A DNA stretch of 64,000 nt from Pseudoalteromonas luteoviolacea H33-S (GTDB lineage: Bacteria > Pseudomonadota > Gammaproteobacteria > Enterobacterales > Alteromonadaceae): contig NZ_AUXY01000053.1 in the NCBI RefSeq assembly GCF_001625695.1, positions 82,754 to 146,753 on the forward strand, in the 5' to 3' direction. Positions within the stretch are counted from its first letter, which is position 1; each line of letters starts with the position of its first letter. Below are positions 26,640-36,000 of the stretch, in pieces. The notes below the pieces were generated by a model, which saw only the letters and a list, made by a program, of their open reading frames with translations, was not told the origin of the DNA and did no database searches. The position numbers were made by a program, and so were the translations under genes.

Positions 26640-27583
26640 TATGCAAGCTCCGGTTTGAATGGCAGACTAATGGTAAAGCGCGTGCCTTTACCCTCTGTGC
26701 TTTCAACGGCGATTTTTCCTTTATGTTGCTGAATGATTTTATAAGAAATCGAGAGGCCCAACCCTGTGCCTTTACCGACCGGTTTGGTGGTAAAAAATGG
26801 GTCGAATATATTACGTAGATTTTGTGCTGAGATCCCCATGCCGTCATCGGCAATAGTGACGTAAACATTACGCTCATCGAAGCTGCTGATGATGTCAATT
26901 TTGCCCAGCTTCTCAATTGCTTGACCAGCATTGATCAATAAGTTTAAAAACACTTGGCACAGCTTGTTACCGCTACACACAAGCTTGGGTAATTTGCCTA
27001 GTTGAGTGTTCAATGTCGCGTGATGTTTAAAGCTGCTCTGAGCTAAATTGATGGCTTGGTCAAGGACTAGGTTAAGATCCTCCGGCACCATCTCTTCGTT
27101 GTCGATATGCGTGTAGTTACGCAGCTCAGTAACAATTGACGCAATTTTGTTGAGGCCACACAGGGATTCATCCATCAAGTCTGGGATGTCATCCTGAATA
27201 ATGGCCACGTCGTAGCTGGATTTGAGCGCTAACATGGCTTGCTCGTTGGGTGCCATTTTTTCAAGGTCGTCTTGATACGCCAACAAAGTAATGAGATACA
27301 TTTTAAGCGTCTCAATATTCGATTTGGCATAGCCTGTGGGGGTGTTGAGTTCATGTGCAACACCCGCAGAAAGCTGCCCCAGAGAAGCCATCTTCTCTTG
27401 TTGGATTAGTTGCACCTCTTGCTTTTTAAGCGCCTCAAGTGCTTCGCAAAGTTCTTCATTTGCTTTGTATAAGCTGCGAGCTCTGGACTCGAGTAAATCT
27501 TCAGCGTGTGCTTTGCCTGCTAGCGCACGTTGCAGCTTTTTCTCAAGTAGCGCAATGGTTTTACTTGCTTCTAATGTTGTCAT
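26639..27583 (-). CDS. hnoK: H-NOX-associated histidine kinase
   Basis: A soluble 314-residue kinase controlled by the H-NOX protein. It has an N-terminal coiled coil (residues about 5-65), an H-box with His77 in GVAHELNTP, then the HATPase domain with N-box ([10 protein letters not shown]), G1 (ADDGMGI), F-box (FDPFFTTKP) and G2 ([10 protein letters not shown]). There is no membrane segment, as expected for a cytosolic NO pathway feeding a phosphodiesterase or other response regulator, which is not in this window. It is first gene in the two-gene operon. Confidence 0.9.
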   Translation of the reverse strand: MTTLEASKTIALLEKKLQRALAGKAHAEDLLESRARSLYKANEELCEALEALKKQEVQLIQQEKMASLGQLSAGVAHELNTPTGYAKSNIETLKMYLITLLAYQDDLEKMAPNEQAMLALKSSYDVAIIQDDIPDLMDESLCGLNKIASIVTELRNYTHIDNEEMVPEDLNLVLDQAINLAQSSFKHHATLNTQLGKLPKLVCSGNKLCQVFLNLLINAGQAIEKLGKIDIISSFDERNVYVTIADDGMGISAQNLRNIFDPFFTTKPVGKGTGLGLSISYKIIQQHKGKIAVESTEGKGTRFTISLPFKPELA

Positions 27584-28001
27584 GCAAATCCAATCTAGTC
27601 GTTACATTTACTAACATCAAAGCAAGAATAGCTCCAATTTAGCTATAAATAGCCATTTTGTAATTTATATGTATAAAAAACAGTGAGTAAGGAAATGCTA
27701 GCCTCAGTTTGATGGCGAATGTAAAAGCGTTTTTTGCATATTGCAAAGACCCAGAAAGGCTAAATTATTTCTCAAAATGCGAAATTTCACGATACTAAGG
27801 TGATGAGTCTCAATTTGCGAAAAGCAAAGCTGTTTTGCAAACTGGTACTAGCAAATACCGCCAAAATACATGCCGTTTGTGCCAATAAATGCTGGGAGCG
27901 ACTGTCTTCACTTTTCTTACTTATTTGCTTTTTAGCTTCCTCTTGAGTAGGCAGGTAAAGGATTAAAAATGCCTCTATATCAATCATATTGAGGAAATAA
28001 A
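27584..28001. other. Intergenic region between hnoK and the RTX protein gene
   Basis: About 418 bases. It must hold the divergent promoters of hnoK and the RTX gene. A 66-codon reverse ORF (27787-27987) lacks a ribosome site and is not called. No other element seen. Confidence 0.4.
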
Positions 28002-29504
28002 ATGATGTTTAAAAAAAGTACACTCTGCGCAGCTTTGGCATTGGGTTTGTCAAATTATGCGGTGGCAGGCTGCGGCGGTTTAAGCGACGGCGCAATCGCT
28101 TACATTGACGGCGATATACTAAAAATTCATGGCACGAATAGTAGTGAAAAGTTCACACTGAGCGTGTCTGGCGACAACTTAAAAGTAACTCGAATAGTAG
28201 GTAACAGTAGCAGTTGCGATAACTTTTATTTGAGCCAAATCGACGAGGTTTATGCCGTGCTTAACAGGGGTAATGACACCTACAACGGCAAGGATGTTAA
28301 TGTCATTCAAAAGGTGTATGGCGGCGATGGTAACGATCACATCACTACTGGTCGTCAGAACGACTATATTCGCGGTGGAAATAATAACGATAAGATTTTT
28401 GGGAACAGCGGCAACGACACCATTTTAGGTGACAATGGCGATGATGAAGTGGATGGCGGTTATGGTAATGACTCTATCCGCGGCGGTAGCGGCCATGACA
28501 AATTATTGGGCTCGTACAACAACGATACGATTTTAGGTGACAACGGCGGTGACCTCATCATGGGTGGTCAAGGCGAAGATAGGCTTTACGGCGGCAATGA
28601 TAATGATTACATCGGCGGCGGGTGTGTGCTTGAAAACGCCAATGGCGGTGATATTTACGATGCACCGCACTGTGACCACAGTAAAGATGGTGCAGATAAG
28701 CTGTACGGCGGCAATGGCCATGATGTGCTAAGCGGCGGCAGAGGCAGCGATACCTTATATGGTGATGATGGCGACGATTACCTTGCGGGTAACGAAGGCC
28801 GTGAAGACCGCTTGCATGGTGGCGACGGCGATGATGCGTTATTTGAAGATGGCGACGGCAATTCGAACAATAAGCGCTGGCACAAAGCATGGGGTAATCA
28901 CGGCGACGATATCCTTGTGACTAACGGTGAGTTTTCTGATCAAGAAGGGGGTAAAGGAAACGATGTGATCATCGCGCTTTCAACGGGGTATGATGCCAAA
29001 ATTGAAGGCGGCAAAAACGGCGATTACATTTGGACTGGCGACAGTGCTCCACAAGGTTCGTGCGGTCAGGGCAATGACAAAGGTATGTTCTTACTAGATA
29101 AATGCGAAGGCACGACTTGGGTAGATGACTATCAAGGCTTGCTGTCAAAAGTGGATAAGCGCAGTAACTTTGATAACCCCTATTTTGATGCCGCTGATGC
29201 CGTGGTCGAAATGGATAACTCGCATTCAGGCTTTAAAAATGGCTGGCGTAGTTATAAAGAAAACCAAAAGCCCCATGCCTTGTACGACATAGTGTCATCA
29301 TCGGTGTTTTACCGCTGGTTAGATAACCGCTCGACCACGCCTTGGTCATATTACGAGTGGAAAGTGTCTTTCAACCCTGGCAATGGCATGTATGGCACAT
29401 ACACCCACTGTATGGAAGACAATGTGGCTTACAACTGTGTATGGCAAATCGGCCAAAGCCAGCAATGCTACAACAAAGACGGCAATATAATTTCATGTGA
29501 CTAA
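28002..29504 (+). CDS. Secreted RTX-repeat calcium-binding protein
   Basis: A 500-residue exported protein. A Sec signal peptide (to about residue 22, cleaved after YAVA) is followed by an about 80-residue N-domain with Cys. Then come at least eight tandem RTX nonapeptide repeats of the GGxGxDxxx type between residues about 105 and 280, which fold as a calcium-loaded beta-roll. The C-terminal 200 residues are Trp/Tyr/Cys-rich with no family known to me. A Sec signal on an RTX protein is uncommon because most use type I secretion with a C-terminal signal. The start is ATG 28002 after GAGGAAATAAA. Confidence 0.85.
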   Translation: MMFKKSTLCAALALGLSNYAVAGCGGLSDGAIAYIDGDILKIHGTNSSEKFTLSVSGDNLKVTRIVGNSSSCDNFYLSQIDEVYAVLNRGNDTYNGKDVNVIQKVYGGDGNDHITTGRQNDYIRGGNNNDKIFGNSGNDTILGDNGDDEVDGGYGNDSIRGGSGHDKLLGSYNNDTILGDNGGDLIMGGQGEDRLYGGNDNDYIGGGCVLENANGGDIYDAPHCDHSKDGADKLYGGNGHDVLSGGRGSDTLYGDDGDDYLAGNEGREDRLHGGDGDDALFEDGDGNSNNKRWHKAWGNHGDDILVTNGEFSDQEGGKGNDVIIALSTGYDAKIEGGKNGDYIWTGDSAPQGSCGQGNDKGMFLLDKCEGTTWVDDYQGLLSKVDKRSNFDNPYFDAADAVVEMDNSHSGFKNGWRSYKENQKPHALYDIVSSSVFYRWLDNRSTTPWSYYEWKVSFNPGNGMYGTYTHCMEDNVAYNCVWQIGQSQQCYNKDGNIISCD

Positions 29505-29532
29505 CCGGATCTGGTAATTAGGTTATCAACCC

Positions 29533-29556
29533 AAGCCCACATTTGTGGGCTTTTTT
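29533..29556 (+). terminator. Rho-independent terminator after the RTX protein
   Basis: AAGCCCACA/TGTGGGCTT with a two-base loop and a following T run. Confidence 0.9.
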
Positions 29557-30189
29557 GGTGGGGCGAGTGTGGCTGCTGGATTGAGTATTGAGTGTAGGAG
29601 CTATGTTAAGTACGTGGGGTTGTGTATCAACTTAGTTTTACAAAGCAAATGGATTGCGGGGCAAGCCCACAATGACGGATGTTTAGCTCGTAAGCAGATT
29701 TCAAGTTGTCCAATTTAAGTAAATATTCGCGATTCTAAATCGCCCCCGGAACTCAAACCCGCCTGTCATCTTTGAACTTAAATCTCGTCATCCTGACGAA
29801 AGTCAGGAACCATTTTATGTACACTCTAAGTGCTGACCACTCAGTTTGTTTCAAAGAATAGCTTTACAACGATGAGGCGGAGTGCTTTCAGATATAAATG
29901 TCACTCAAACCGCAAAGAAGGAACTACGTAAGATGTAATGCTTTGTAATGTATCTCGCAGTGGTTGAATGCTACTTTTAAAATTTTTTTAATTGCTTTTT
30001 AGCGTTGTGCTGCACAAGTAAATTGATTTATGGGAAGTTAAGTGCTCAAAACTTGAGCTGAAGCACTACAAATAAGTAAAAAATTCGTGTTTAATACGTT
30101 TCATATTCAGAGTTTTATATTAAATCTCTGCAAGTAAGTATTTACGTAATGCGGTTAAGGACGAACGACCGTGTGATAACAGGATTTTT
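29557..30189. other. Intergenic region at the edge of the phosphorothioation island
   Basis: About 630 bases without a gene. It holds short inverted segments of the kind scattered between genes in this genus: GTCATCCTGACGAAAGTCAG at about 29788 and GCGGGGCAAGCCCACAATGA at about 29655. TACGTAA (29925-29931) and TTACGTAA (30142-30149) lie upstream of dptF and match the dnd operator half-site. Confidence 0.55.
30142..30149. promoter_or_regulatory. TTACGTAA half-operator upstream of dptF
   Basis: An 8-base palindrome 40 bases before the dptF start. It is the same core as the palindromic half-sites in the dndB promoter gap at 45836-45882. Confidence 0.45.
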
Positions 30190-31782
30190 ATGCGCCTAAA
30201 AGAAGCCCTTAGTGTCATGTCAATGGCATCGCCTTATGCTGTGTCTACAGAACGTAGTGAAGATAAAACGAATCTTCAGCAACAAATCAAAGATTACTTA
30301 TATATTAGAATGCCTATTGAAGATGCCGTAGCAAAGCGCATATCTTTTTTTGGTGCATCTGATAAAAAAATTCTCTTTCTATGTGGTAGTAGTGGTGACG
30401 GGAAGTCAGAATTATTAACTAAGGCTAAAAGTGAATTTGGTAGCCGAATTAAATTTCATTTAGATGCAACACATAGCTTTGATCCTAAAGGCTCGGCAAT
30501 TCAAACTTTGGATAAAGTTTTTACAGAGTTTGAAAATGGTACGAGTCCGCTAGTTGTTGGCATTAACGCTGGCATGATGGGGAATTATGCTGAAGAAGGC
30601 GAGTCTGAGCGCATTCAAAATGCGATAGCTAGCTACTTAGAAAACAAAACTTTTAGAAGTGATGATATTTACTTTATTAATTTTGAAGATTATCCAAAAT
30701 TTCTAATTCATGAAGATGGTTATGATTCCGAGTTTACGGAAAAATTACTCGAAAGAGTGACAAGCCAAGAAGGTAACTTAATACGTCAACTTTTTGAAAG
30801 TGAAATCCAAGAATACAAAAGCGCAAAGGTTAAGCGTTACTATGCTAATTATCAACTTCTCAGCCTTCCTTCAGTTCAACAAGTTGTTATCGATTTATTA
30901 TTCAAAGCTAGGCTTGTAAGAGACCAGTTTTTAACAGCTAGGGCATTACTCGATTTTATACATGATCTTATCTTTGGTAAAAGTTATTTATTCGATAACT
31001 TATTTGGAGGTGGTGAAAATGAGCTGCTTAACAAAATAGAAGAGTTTGACCCATCAAATCTTCGCACTAAAGAAATCGATAGATTTATCCTTGCTAGGGA
31101 TTTAGGATTACCAGACACTGAGTTCGAAGAGTTTAACAATACGCTAATAAGCAATGACATCTTTCAGTTAGACCATGCTGTACAGTATGTGCGCCTATTT
31201 TACGTATTGAAATACGAAAATTACGGCAATAATTATCATAAGCAATTTCTAGCTGACTTTTCTGAAAGTTTGATAGATTCATACATCAATACTTACCAGC
31301 TCCACAATAATTACTCGGGTGAATCGGAACAAAAAACACAACTAAAAGCGTTTTATAGAAACACCCTGATATCAGCGATTCGTTTATATATTAATCGCAA
31401 TGCGCCGGGGCTTGGTAGTAAGCATTACTTATTGTCTGAAAGTGGTGGTTATCAAGTAGCAGCGCCAGCTGATTTAACAGCCGACTTAGTCGCTGTAAAA
31501 CAAAACCAACATAAAAGCAGTGCATTTTTTAATGCGCGACTAAAACTAAAAGAACACCGTTTTGTGCTGCCAATCAATATCAACTTGCTCTCTTTACTCA
31601 TAAATATTAATAAAGGTTACAGACCTAATAAGCACGATAAAAATTCGGTGATTCTGCTTGATGAGTTAGCTTCAGAAATTATACAAGAGGCAAAGTCAGA
31701 AAATGAATTAGTGATAATAGGCGTGGGGAAAAAGTACCAATTGATAAAAGAAGACGATGACATTTCAGTGGAAGAGGTTTAA
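30190..31782 (+). CDS. dptF: DNA phosphorothioation-dependent restriction protein DptF
   Basis: An ATPase-like component of the restriction arm that attacks DNA lacking phosphorothioate. A P-loop is visible at residues 65-73 (CGSSGDGKS). The 530-residue length and place, directly before dptG and dptH, agree with the DptFGH systems that partner dndBCDE. ATG 30190 follows AGGA. The gene is three bases from dptG. The upstream gap carries a TTACGTAA element matching the dnd promoter. No nuclease motif can be assigned in this protein. Confidence 0.88.
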   Translation: MRLKEALSVMSMASPYAVSTERSEDKTNLQQQIKDYLYIRMPIEDAVAKRISFFGASDKKILFLCGSSGDGKSELLTKAKSEFGSRIKFHLDATHSFDPKGSAIQTLDKVFTEFENGTSPLVVGINAGMMGNYAEEGESERIQNAIASYLENKTFRSDDIYFINFEDYPKFLIHEDGYDSEFTEKLLERVTSQEGNLIRQLFESEIQEYKSAKVKRYYANYQLLSLPSVQQVVIDLLFKARLVRDQFLTARALLDFIHDLIFGKSYLFDNLFGGGENELLNKIEEFDPSNLRTKEIDRFILARDLGLPDTEFEEFNNTLISNDIFQLDHAVQYVRLFYVLKYENYGNNYHKQFLADFSESLIDSYINTYQLHNNYSGESEQKTQLKAFYRNTLISAIRLYINRNAPGLGSKHYLLSESGGYQVAAPADLTADLVAVKQNQHKSSAFFNARLKLKEHRFVLPININLLSLLININKGYRPNKHDKNSVILLDELASEIIQEAKSENELVIIGVGKKYQLIKEDDDISVEEV

Positions 31783-31785
31783 ACC

Positions 31786-33087
31786 GTGCCTTTATTAAAA
31801 GAATTGAAGCCCAAAAAAAAGAATAGTGCAGCCAGTTTTTACCCAGCATCAACAAATAGTACAAATAATAAATATGATTGGGAAACTGTCGTTGGTTTAT
31901 TCATAAAATCGTTACATAAAATTGAGTTAGAGAAAACCATAAAAACACTGGATGACTTTAAGCTAATTTGCAAAACACATTTAGAGCAAAAGCTTGAAGG
32001 TGATGATATTTGGCCTGTTATCGAAAAAATGTATTTCGACAACGAAGAGGTTGTGAATATATCGCCGGAAATGCAGGTTTTAAAAACCCTTAACCCAGAA
32101 AGAAGCCAAGCTGGTGATGAGCGTTTAACAGCACTTTATATTAATTTAGCAATTGACCTTGAAGATTTTGAGGCACCTACCGCCCATCTAAACTTTTTAG
32201 AAAAAGAGATAAAAAAAACATTTGATACGCCGCTAGTTACAACAAACAAGGTAAAAAAAGTAAAATCTCATCAAGCTTACTTACCTTTTTTATCTGAGTT
32301 GTTTCAGCAGGATCTTAAATTTTTGGCGAAGCACCCAGAACATTTTTTATCAAATATAAAGGCATTTTTAAAACTCTATGGTTTTATATATACAGCGCAG
32401 CTATCACTCAATATAAAAGGGTGGAAATCAGAGCCAGAAGTCAAACCATGCTATTTTATTTTAGATAACGAAAAAGCCAGTAAAGAGAGAACTCAACTTC
32501 AACTACATGGGCACAAACAAGTGATTGATGCCAGCTACGCTTTATTTCCATATTTGGCGCTAACTGAAAGCTTGCAAGACTCGAAAGAACTTGTGCAGCC
32601 TTTATGGCAGTTAGCACCAAGCTTAACGCAAAGCGACACTGATAACTTAAATAGATATATTCAGGATTTTTATAACGACCGCAAGCTGACGAGTCAACTT
32701 GCCTCCGCCGAAGTACCAGAGCAAGCAATAAATATTTTGATAATCCTCTTTAAAGAGCAATTTAAAAAAGGGGCAACTCGAGAAGGTGCCTTTAGTAACT
32801 TTGTAAAAGCAACACGAGAAACGTTAATAAAACCGTTTGAAGTATCGCGAGGGCGAGCTGGTTCATTCTTTGTTTTAAACCAAGATTATTTATTACTACT
32901 AACGAATTTAGCAATTGGCGAAAAAGAACAATTAAGGCTTCATGAGTTGATCATTGAGTTTAAAAAGCGTGGCGTATTTTTTGATAAAAGTAGTGAAGAA
33001 TGTTTGATCGACCTATTTGAGCGAATGGGTAATGTGGAAAGAATGAGCGACAGTGGAGATGCAGTTTATGTCAAAAAAACTATATGA
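31786..33087 (+). CDS. dptG: DNA phosphorothioation-dependent restriction protein DptG
   Basis: The middle gene of dptFGH. The 433-residue product is helical and charged, with no domain I can assign from motifs, so the name rests on position, length and the adjoining genes. Start is GTG 31786, three bases after the dptF stop. It overlaps dptH by 20 bases, consistent with coupled translation and complex formation. Confidence 0.82.
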   Translation: MPLLKELKPKKKNSAASFYPASTNSTNNKYDWETVVGLFIKSLHKIELEKTIKTLDDFKLICKTHLEQKLEGDDIWPVIEKMYFDNEEVVNISPEMQVLKTLNPERSQAGDERLTALYINLAIDLEDFEAPTAHLNFLEKEIKKTFDTPLVTTNKVKKVKSHQAYLPFLSELFQQDLKFLAKHPEHFLSNIKAFLKLYGFIYTAQLSLNIKGWKSEPEVKPCYFILDNEKASKERTQLQLHGHKQVIDASYALFPYLALTESLQDSKELVQPLWQLAPSLTQSDTDNLNRYIQDFYNDRKLTSQLASAEVPEQAINILIILFKEQFKKGATREGAFSNFVKATRETLIKPFEVSRGRAGSFFVLNQDYLLLLTNLAIGEKEQLRLHELIIEFKKRGVFFDKSSEECLIDLFERMGNVERMSDSGDAVYVKKTI

Positions 33088-36000
33088 GGACTTTTTAGCT
33101 GAGCACTTTTGTAATTGGGCAGAAGATGGTTTTGATGGTGAAAGTCGCTTCCAGTTTCGCTCTCCAGATAGTAAAAATAGTATTAAGTTATTTGATGCCT
33201 TAATTCGTAAAGCCAATACGCAGGTCGAGGTAATTACTGATAAAATAAGCTTATGCTTTCAAGCGCTTAAGTTTGAAGACAAAACACTTATCCCTGTTGT
33301 ACATAGCGAAAGTGATAAAGGTCTAAGCGAAAACTTTATTTCACATTTACGCGATTTAATATCAAGCCAAAGTGGTAATTTAGCTAACTGCGTCTTGTTG
33401 GTAGTTCATAACTCCTACTTAGACACACTAATTAACTCAGCAAGAGACTTGGGTAAACCTGGTGAAGTTTGGCACCCATCAACCATTAAAGACTCGTTAA
33501 GTAAGCTTATCACTACAATAAACGGTACTGACAAAGTATCACAATGTTTGTTAAACCATCGCTTCAAGTTAATTGTAGAAGATGGTGCAACCATGTTTGG
33601 CTTTAGTGAATTATTTGATGCGCTTGATGATGGTATTATTCAATTTCACGAGCTTGGTTTATTTAACGACTATACGATTATTGATTGGGATGATATAAAC
33701 CAAATAGATAAGCGTTTATCGCAAAATCACCAGTTGTTCCAATCTATCAGTGAAATTGTAGAAAAGTATCCGCAAGAATTGCCGGAAAAGCTCGGCGATT
33801 TAGATCTTGGCGAGAAATTTGTAAATCAATACTTTGTTAATAACGAAAAATGGTATGAAGTTGATTTAGGAGCAATTCTTAAAGAGCGTCGTGAAAACAA
33901 AGAAAACTTACTCTCGTTTGAAAAAGAAACCGTTGAAGGCTTAAACTTTCTTGCAAGAGAGAGTAAAAAAGAGCGCCACCTCATTATTGAGGTACCTGAA
34001 GATCAAACCGAATTCAAAATCGAAGCCGCTTTTGTCGGCGGTAAACTACAAAAAAATGAACTTAAGCTCCAACACACCAAAGAGTTAATCACGCTAGACG
34101 TTAATAACCGTTCTAATAAACAAACAGTTGCTGAAATGGTAGGACGCTTTAGTGGTAAACCGTTGTACTTTAGCATTGATTTTAAAAGGGAAAAGCCACA
34201 AGAAAGGTTTAAATATCGTGTGTTAGTCGTACCACAAAGCGCTTTTTACTTTGATGATTTGGCAGATAGTTTTTTGTTAGTGCCAAGAAAACAAATAATC
34301 ACCTTACAAACAAACGCTGGACAGTTAAAAATTGCAGCACAAGGCACTACGAATAAAGTAACAGGACTCAATCAAGTATTCTCAGTACAAGACACTGAAT
34401 GTGTGGACTTTGCTGAATTTGCGAATGAAACCGACACTCTGACTTTCGCTATTCAAAGCGGAACAAATGTGCTGAGTTTTGAAGTCGATGGTGCTGTATC
34501 GTCCGACTCTCTATACTTACCGCTAGTGCTTGATACTCATCTTTATAACCGTTTATATAATGACGATTTTAATGGTTTGTACAACAGAGCAAAGGGAAAG
34601 GTAGTCTTAGATGGTAAAGATTTAACACCAAAAGGCATGCGAAAGTCGCTTTTAAAGTGGGAGTCTGACTTACAAGACAATAGGCAACTTGCGACACAGG
34701 TTGGCAACCGCTCAGAAGTTAACTTAGTTGATATTCAAACAGCTTACCCTGCACTTTATGCTGCTTATACTAAGCTTTTTGACTACTTAGATGCACGAAA
34801 AGCTTTGTTAAGTACGTGCTCGTGGGGGGCTGAACTTTTAGCAACTGTAGCAGGTGTTGTTAATGAGTACATAGCGGCAATAGGTACAATTGAAAAAAAG
34901 AGCATCTTGTCACCCGCTGCGAACAAACTTATAAATATTGGCATTGCACAATTTAATCAGCAAGAGTTTATAACGCCCTACCACCCGCTCACATTGGCTT
35001 ATTTTGCTAATCTAGTGCGCCATGCAAGTGATGAAAACGATAATAGTTTTAGTGCTTTACCAAAAGCTACACTTAAGCGGTTAAATGCAGAAGGGTTATT
35101 ACCATTTGTATGGCATGAAAATGACAAATTTGCTTATAACCAAGCAGTTACTGAAAACCGTATGTGGTGTAACCTAGTGGCAAACAAAGAAGTGGGGTTA
35201 ACGTACATTAGGCCACTCGTTAAGCAAAAAGTCGCTGAGTTTTCAAAAGCATTTGGTGTGTTGTTTAACCAAGGCTGTAAAGAAACCATTTACATCAACT
35301 CGATAAACAATGGTGACAATACTGCATTATTTTTAGGTTTAGTGGATTATTTAAAAAAACAAACTGCGGATGAAGCGAATCGGATTCATGTAAACCTGTA
35401 CGATAAATGTGTCAAGCGCACATATTTTGATGACTTTGCGGATGCGCCAAGTTATGAAGAATTAAAAGAGATTGCACAATTAGCGAGTGAAAAAGATAAA
35501 GCAGATGCCGTTGCTGATTTGCTTAAAAACCGTATTACATATAGTAAGTTCAAACTAGATGATAATGAAGCAAAGTTTGACTATGCGCACATTAGTTTTG
35601 TTCGAAACGATACCCCTGTAACAGCAGAATCAGTTGATGTATTGACTGAAAAAACAGGTATTGCCTGTCATGGTTTACTGGCTGGTGAAACAGCCTATGA
35701 TGAACACCATGCCTATTTCACAACATTTGGTTTAAAAAATATTGAAATAGACGACAACCCACCTCTTATTATCAGCAGTAAATTTAACAGTTTAGCTAAA
35801 GCTGCATGGCAAGGCTCAAAATACGGAATAGACAACGGCCTTGCATTAAAAGTCGCGGGTGAATTAACGAACTTGTTAGACCGTGTTTACGAGAATTCAG
35901 TGTGGACTGTGATCATTGACCCGAAAGTCACGCTCGACTTTTTTAAAACACAAAAAGATACTGTGTTAATCCACTACTCTGATAACTTTACTAACTCTGC

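Noticed and set aside
27787..27987. 66-codon reverse ORF upstream of the RTX gene
   Set aside because: No ribosome site, no family resemblance, and it covers the promoter space between two divergent genes.
28558..28890. 110-codon reverse ORF rich in His and Arg inside the RTX gene
   Set aside because: It is the mirror of the GGxGxD repeats; repeat DNA gives long open reverse frames.
29735..29775. tRNA-like 3' end (possible attachment site) at the left edge of the Dnd island
   Set aside because: A stretch resembles a T-loop in reverse, but the T-arm does not pair and no CCA end or partner copy is found at the right edge.
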